NCBI GenBank assembly: GCA_964600075.1 | Contig: CAZRIE010000054.1 | Coordinates: forward strand, 1-27,995 | DNA length: 27,995 nucleotides | From: CAZRIE01 sp964600075 | Lineage (GTDB): Bacteria; Bacteroidota; Bacteroidia; Flavobacteriales; Flavobacteriaceae | Direction: 5' to 3' | In this document: piece after piece, positions 23,850 through 27,995 of the stretch | Layout: each line of letters opens with the position of its first letter | Numbering within the stretch: position 1 is the stretch's first letter | Made by a program: the position numbers and the translations under genes | The notes under the pieces: model-generated | What the model saw: only the letters and a program-made list of their open reading frames with translations | Database searches by the model: none | Told to the model about the DNA's origin: nothing

Positions 23850-24539
23850 ATGGCAAAGATATTAAACGTAAGCCATCTAGGGAAGAGTTATACGAGCGGC
23901 TCTAAAAATTTGACCGTATTGGACGATATCTCTTTCCACATAGAGGAAGGTGAGACCTTCGCTATCGTTGGCCCATCGGGAAGTGGAAAAACGACCTTGT
24001 TGGGGTTGTGCGCAGGTCTAGATCGACCCGATACCGGTACGGTAGAACTCTGTGGTACCGAGCTTGTCACATTGAGCGAAGACGAACGCGCATTATTGCG
24101 AAACAGAGAGGTGGGCTTTATTTTTCAAAATTTTCAATTGCTACCGACCTTGACGGCTCTCGAAAATGTAATCGTGCCGTTGGAGCTTCAAGGCGCTTCC
24201 AATCCCGGTAAGGTCGGAATGGACCTTTTGGACAAAGTAGGTTTGGCCGATCGCTTCCACCACTATCCAACGCAGTTATCAGGTGGGGAGCAGCAACGTG
24301 TGGCTCTGGCAAGGGCATTTTCGAGCAGACCCTCTATTTTGTTCGCCGACGAACCTACCGGAAATCTTGACGAAGAGACCGGCGAAAAAGTTGTGCAATT
24401 ATTGTTCGACCTGAACAAAGAAGCGGGTACGACCTTGGTCATCGTATCACACGACCTTGAACTTGCGCAGAGATGTCAACGTATTCTTCGATTAAAAGGC
24501 GGAAAGATTTTGACGAACGAAACTACGACGCTATCGTGA
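23850..24539 (+). CDS. ABC transporter ATP-binding protein, YbbA/LolD-like
   Basis: A 229-residue ATPase with Walker A GPSGSGKTT (41-49), Q-loop in FIFQNFQLLPTLTALENV, signature LSGGEQQR (143-150), Walker B ILFADEPTGNLD (163-174) and the switch His in VIVSHD. This is the MacB/LolD/YbbA branch, which drives mechanotransmission type transporters rather than classical import. It is followed two bases later by its permease, and is divergent from the TesA-like gene with 93 bases between, so both directions share one control region. That region holds a small inverted repeat TCCGT-TGT-ACGGA (23806-23818) of unknown meaning. Confidence 0.93.
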   Translation: MAKILNVSHLGKSYTSGSKNLTVLDDISFHIEEGETFAIVGPSGSGKTTLLGLCAGLDRPDTGTVELCGTELVTLSEDERALLRNREVGFIFQNFQLLPTLTALENVIVPLELQGASNPGKVGMDLLDKVGLADRFHHYPTQLSGGEQQRVALARAFSSRPSILFADEPTGNLDEETGEKVVQLLFDLNKEAGTTLVIVSHDLELAQRCQRILRLKGGKILTNETTTLS

Positions 24540-24541
24540 GT

Positions 24542-27091
24542 ATGGATCATAGGATTGTTAAAAAGGCCGGTTTTGATTGGTTGCTCAAAATGGCGTGGCG
24601 CGATGGTAAGGCCAGTGGCAAAAGGTTACTCTTATTTATGGCCTCGATAATTCTGGGAATAGCGGCCGTAGTTTCCATTCAATCGTTTGGTGATAGCCTG
24701 AAAGAGAATATTGCCCTGCAATCAAAAGCTTTGATGGGTGCCGATTTTATTATCGATAGTAACCAACCCCCGAACGAAAGGGTACAAGAAATTATCGACT
24801 CCCTTGGTGGTGCCAATGCAAAAGGGGTCAGTTTTCCTTCCATGGCGGTCTTTCCGAAACAGGGAGCAACGAAACTGGTTAATATAAAAGGGCTGGAGGG
24901 TGCTTATCCGTTTTATGGGGAGCTGGATACGAGCCCAGTTTCCGCCGCCACGGAATATCAAAAATCCGGAGGCGCTCTGGTCGATGCCACTTTAATGTTG
25001 CAATACGGTCTTCAGCATGGCGATTCGGTGAAAATCGGTAACATTGGTTTACCCATTATCGGTACGCTGATTTCCGCACCCGGGAGCACGGGGATTTCGA
25101 CCTCCGTGGCGCCGCCGGTTCTGATTCCCTATCGATTTATCGAAGCGACTGGTCTTGTGCAGGTCGGAAGCCGTGTCGGCTACGATTTTTATTTTGTGGC
25201 CAAACCGAACCAAGATTTAAAGGAGTTGGACATAAAAATCGACCCGCTGCTCGATGCCGAGAACGCAGATCTCGATACACATACCTCGACGGGGCAACGC
25301 TTGGGCCGTCGCTATGAAAATTTCGGAAAATTTTTGAACCTCGTTGCTTTTATCGCCCTTTTATTGGGCTGCGTGGGCATTGCCAGTTCGGTGCATATCT
25401 ACATCAAAGAGAAATTACAATCCGTGGCCGTGCTTAAATGTATCGGGGCGACACGTAAGCAAACGTTTTTGATCTATCTCATACAGATTGCAGGCATGGG
25501 GTTGGTCGGTGGCCTCATCGGGTCGTTCGTTGGGCTGCTTTTGCAACAGTCTTTCCCCTTGTTTTTGCAAGATTTCCTGCCTTTTGAAGTGGCCGTCTCG
25601 TTCTCGTTTCAACCTATCATATTGGGACTTTTGCTCGGTCTTTTTATGTCAGTGTTATTTGCGCTAACACCTTTGTTGGGCACTTGGTACGTTTCTCCAT
25701 TACAGGTTTTACGAATACAGGAAAATGGCTCAAAAAAATCAAGGAAAGCCAACCTTTTGGTGCTATTGGCTATCATGGTCTTTATCTTTCTCTTTTCGTT
25801 TTGGCTTCTGCAAAATTGGAAATATGCCATGTCCTTTGTTATAGGAATTTTGGTCGTTTTTGCCATTTTGGCCGGTATCGCCACCGTGTTTATGAAGGCT
25901 ATCAAAAAATACTTTCCGGCATCTTGGGGCTTTACGGCACGACAGAGTCTTTTGAACCTTTTTCGCCCGAACAATCAGACAATGGTCTTGGTCTTGGCTA
26001 TTGGTGTGGGTACGTTCTTGATCAGTACGTTATATTTTTCCAAGGATATTCTGCTAGCCAAAACTTCTTTGGAAAAGACCGAGAACACCCCTAACTTGAT
26101 TTTAATTGATGTACAGACCGAACAAAAGGATGCTGCTGCGCAAAGTATTGTTGAAATGGGATTACCCTTGCTAAACAACATTCCTATCGTGACCATGAGG
26201 ATGCAAAAAATTAAAGACCGCTCGGTAAACGATATTCGGCTGGATACTTCTTCTACGATCAATCAGTGGATATTGAACCACGAGTTCCGCGTCACCTATC
26301 GCGATTCGCTGATCCCTTCAGAAACTTCGGAAGCCGGGAGCTGGCCTGCCGAACCCTCAGAAGCCAACTTGGTTCCGATATCCCTTTCCGATAATGTGGC
26401 ACGCGATGCACAGGTTAAACTAGGGGATAGGCTAACGTTCAATGTACAGGGTGTTTTGATGGAAACCGAAGTGGCCAGTATCCGTGCGGTAGATTGGGGC
26501 CGTATGCAACTGAATTTTTCTATTTTATTTCCGACGGTAATTTTAGAAAATGCCCCCCAGTTTCATGTGCTGACAACGAACGCTCCGAACGAAAAAAAGT
26601 CCGCGGAAGTACAAATAGCGCTGGTACGTAAATTCCCAACGGTATCAATAATCGATTTACGGCAAGTCTTGGGTATTGTCGAAAATATTCTCGATAAGAT
26701 TTCATGGGTTATCAATTTTATGGCCTTTTTTAGTATCCTAACGGGTATCATCGTGTTAATCGGGTCAGTACGAACGAGCAAATACCAACGCATAAAGGAA
26801 AGTGTATTGTTACGTACATTAGGTGCAAAAAGCAGTCAAATTTCAAAGATTGCAGCTTTGGAGTATCTTTATTTGGGCCTTCTTGGCAGTGGTATCGGAA
26901 TACTACTTTCATTAATCAGTAGCCAGTTGTTGGCCTTATTCGTTTTTAAGACCGCCTTTATACCTTCATGGGTGCCGTTTCTTGTCGTATTGCCCGGCAT
27001 CACGTCCTTGGTATTGCTTATCGGTCTTTCGAACAACAGAAGTGTTTTAAGAAGTCCGCCCTTGGAAGTACTGCGGAAAGAAGCTTCATAA
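24542..27091 (+). CDS. ABC transporter permease, YbbP-like with FtsX domains
   Basis: An 849-residue membrane protein. After an N-terminal helix (about residues 27-46, LLLFMASIILGIAAVVSIQS) comes a large periplasmic domain, then a first FtsX-type helix block (about 265-400, with LKCIGATRKQTFLIYLIQI), a middle helix pair, a second periplasmic domain, and a final FtsX block (about 720-849, with LLRTLGAKSSQISKIAALEYLYLG). The layout and length match YbbP, thought to extrude or move lipids or lipoproteins across the envelope. The frame is open from 24473, but ATG 24542, two bases after the ATPase stop, gives the family N-terminus (MDHRIVKKAGFDWLLKMAWR) and avoids a 67-base overlap. Confidence 0.9.
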   Translation: MDHRIVKKAGFDWLLKMAWRDGKASGKRLLLFMASIILGIAAVVSIQSFGDSLKENIALQSKALMGADFIIDSNQPPNERVQEIIDSLGGANAKGVSFPSMAVFPKQGATKLVNIKGLEGAYPFYGELDTSPVSAATEYQKSGGALVDATLMLQYGLQHGDSVKIGNIGLPIIGTLISAPGSTGISTSVAPPVLIPYRFIEATGLVQVGSRVGYDFYFVAKPNQDLKELDIKIDPLLDAENADLDTHTSTGQRLGRRYENFGKFLNLVAFIALLLGCVGIASSVHIYIKEKLQSVAVLKCIGATRKQTFLIYLIQIAGMGLVGGLIGSFVGLLLQQSFPLFLQDFLPFEVAVSFSFQPIILGLLLGLFMSVLFALTPLLGTWYVSPLQVLRIQENGSKKSRKANLLVLLAIMVFIFLFSFWLLQNWKYAMSFVIGILVVFAILAGIATVFMKAIKKYFPASWGFTARQSLLNLFRPNNQTMVLVLAIGVGTFLISTLYFSKDILLAKTSLEKTENTPNLILIDVQTEQKDAAAQSIVEMGLPLLNNIPIVTMRMQKIKDRSVNDIRLDTSSTINQWILNHEFRVTYRDSLIPSETSEAGSWPAEPSEANLVPISLSDNVARDAQVKLGDRLTFNVQGVLMETEVASIRAVDWGRMQLNFSILFPTVILENAPQFHVLTTNAPNEKKSAEVQIALVRKFPTVSIIDLRQVLGIVENILDKISWVINFMAFFSILTGIIVLIGSVRTSKYQRIKESVLLRTLGAKSSQISKIAALEYLYLGLLGSGIGILLSLISSQLLALFVFKTAFIPSWVPFLVVLPGITSLVLLIGLSNNRSVLRSPPLEVLRKEAS

Positions 27092-27162
27092 AAAACAGGA
27101 AATCGGTATATTGGTTGTATGGGTTCCCTTTTTTTTAAACAGATTTTAAACGAATTCGTCAT

Positions 27163-27995
27163 ATGGAATTTAGAAAAATACCAAATACAGACCTGAACAT
27201 CTCTAAAATAGGAATTGGGACCTGGGCCATGGGCAATGATTTTTGGGGCGATGTGGATGACAAAGAATCCATTGCTGCCATCGAAGCGTCGCTGGATTCG
27301 GGAATGAATTTTATTGATACGGCGCCGGCATACGGTGCAGGCCATGCGGAAACGATTGTGGCCAAAGCTATTCAGGGAAAAAGGGATAAGGTCATCATTG
27401 CTACCAAAACAGGCGTAGTTCGTACCTCGGATGCTTTTTTGAGGGATTTAAAACCGGAGACAATCTTAAAAGACATGGAAGAATCGTTGACGCGGTTGAA
27501 TACTGACCATATCGATTTATATTACATTCATTGGCCCGATGTCAATACACCACTTGAAGATTCAGTAAATACATTGATTAAGTTATATCAGCAAGGTAAA
27601 TTCCGGTATTTGGCCGTTTCTAATTTTACCATCGAATTGATGGAGCAGATTCAAGACATGACCGATATTGTCTGTTTACAGCCCAATTATTCGATGTTGA
27701 ACCGAAAAATTGAGGAACAGATTGTTCCCTATTGTGTCGAAAATGAACTTGCCCTTATTACATATGGTACTTTGGCAGGTGGACTGCTGACGGGAAAGTA
27801 CCGTGAGCTTCCGAACTTTGCGGAAGCCGATGCCCGTAGCCGGTTTTACAATTACTATCGTAAAGATATTTGGCCCCAACTACAAGGGCTGTTGACCGTT
27901 TTGGATACGGTTGCCGAAAAACACAGCTGCACCGTTGCTCAAGTAGCGATTGCATGGTCGGTACAACAAAAGGGAATTACTGCTGCCTTGGTCGG
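27163..27995 (+). CDS. Aldo/keto reductase (3' end beyond window)
   Basis: The frame is open from ATG 27163 to the window edge, 277 codons, and the protein is thus incomplete at its C-terminus (usual length about 310-330). The catalytic tetrad is complete: Asp52 and Tyr57 in FIDTAPAYG, Lys82 in IIATKTG, His123 in YYIHWPD. Further motifs are KFRYLAVSNF and LQPNYSMLNR, typical of the YajO/Tas-like NADPH-dependent aldo/keto reductases. It has no signal peptide, so it acts in the cytosol on aldehydes or sugars. It lies 71 bases after the ABC permease on the same strand; co-transcription is possible but not required. Confidence 0.92.
   Translation, partial: MEFRKIPNTDLNISKIGIGTWAMGNDFWGDVDDKESIAAIEASLDSGMNFIDTAPAYGAGHAETIVAKAIQGKRDKVIIATKTGVVRTSDAFLRDLKPETILKDMEESLTRLNTDHIDLYYIHWPDVNTPLEDSVNTLIKLYQQGKFRYLAVSNFTIELMEQIQDMTDIVCLQPNYSMLNRKIEEQIVPYCVENELALITYGTLAGGLLTGKYRELPNFAEADARSRFYNYYRKDIWPQLQGLLTVLDTVAEKHSCTVAQVAIAWSVQQKGITAALV

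Overview
The window looks like a chromosomal segment of a marine-type Bacteroidota, most likely a member of the Flavobacteriaceae. The signs are moderate GC, the Bacteroidota -7 promoter element TAnnTTTG in front of several genes, weak Shine-Dalgarno sequences, many lipoproteins (one with an acidic surface-export signal after the lipid cysteine), and families typical of the group (DUF2911, periplasmic sugar isomerases and Gfo/Idh/MocA oxidoreductases with Tat signals). There are 27 genes judged intact (one cut by the right edge) and three gene remnants. No tRNA, rRNA, CRISPR array or insertion sequence was seen.

Left part (1-6400), accessory in character: a six-hairpin glycosidase-like lipoprotein, a SAM methyltransferase, a cyanophycinase-like S51 peptidase, an SMP-30/gluconolactonase-like lipoprotein and a Tat-exported TIM-barrel sugar isomerase, all on the minus strand. 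Interspersed on the plus strand are two degraded genes: the C-terminal end of a transglutaminase-like protein (about 1774-2007), and an internally deleted, frameshifted zinc-ribbon metallopeptidase (6074-6353). Their families are often neighbours in bacteria, so this looks like the graveyard of one ancestral locus. A heptanucleotide tandem repeat and a LacI-type double operator flank the sugar isomerase gene.

Middle part (6400-15900), more housekeeping: mazG, a truncated response-regulator remnant, a MATE exporter, then a small acidic protein, a PAP2 lipid phosphatase and a GT39 glycosyltransferase facing a GT2 polyprenyl-phosphate glycosyltransferase. The last three fit a polyprenyl-phosphate sugar pathway that decorates the cell envelope. 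After these come meaB with a DUF2911 gene, the peroxide reductase ohr, and galM.

Right part (15900-27995): an ECF sigma operon (sigma, probable membrane anti-sigma, exported beta-rich protein with a very charged helical insert); a Tat-type Gfo/Idh/MocA oxidoreductase; msrA; a surface lipoprotein with a Glu-Pro stalk, two Ig-like repeats and a malectin-like domain; an M23 peptidase without a signal peptide; the arrangement also known from E. coli, a TesA-like esterase divergent from a YbbA/YbbP-like ABC transporter; and an aldo/keto reductase running off the edge.

I found no convincing new defence or mobile system. The most informative non-obvious items are the paired pseudogenes, the double operator, the intergenic repeats and the charged insert in the sigma-operon protein.
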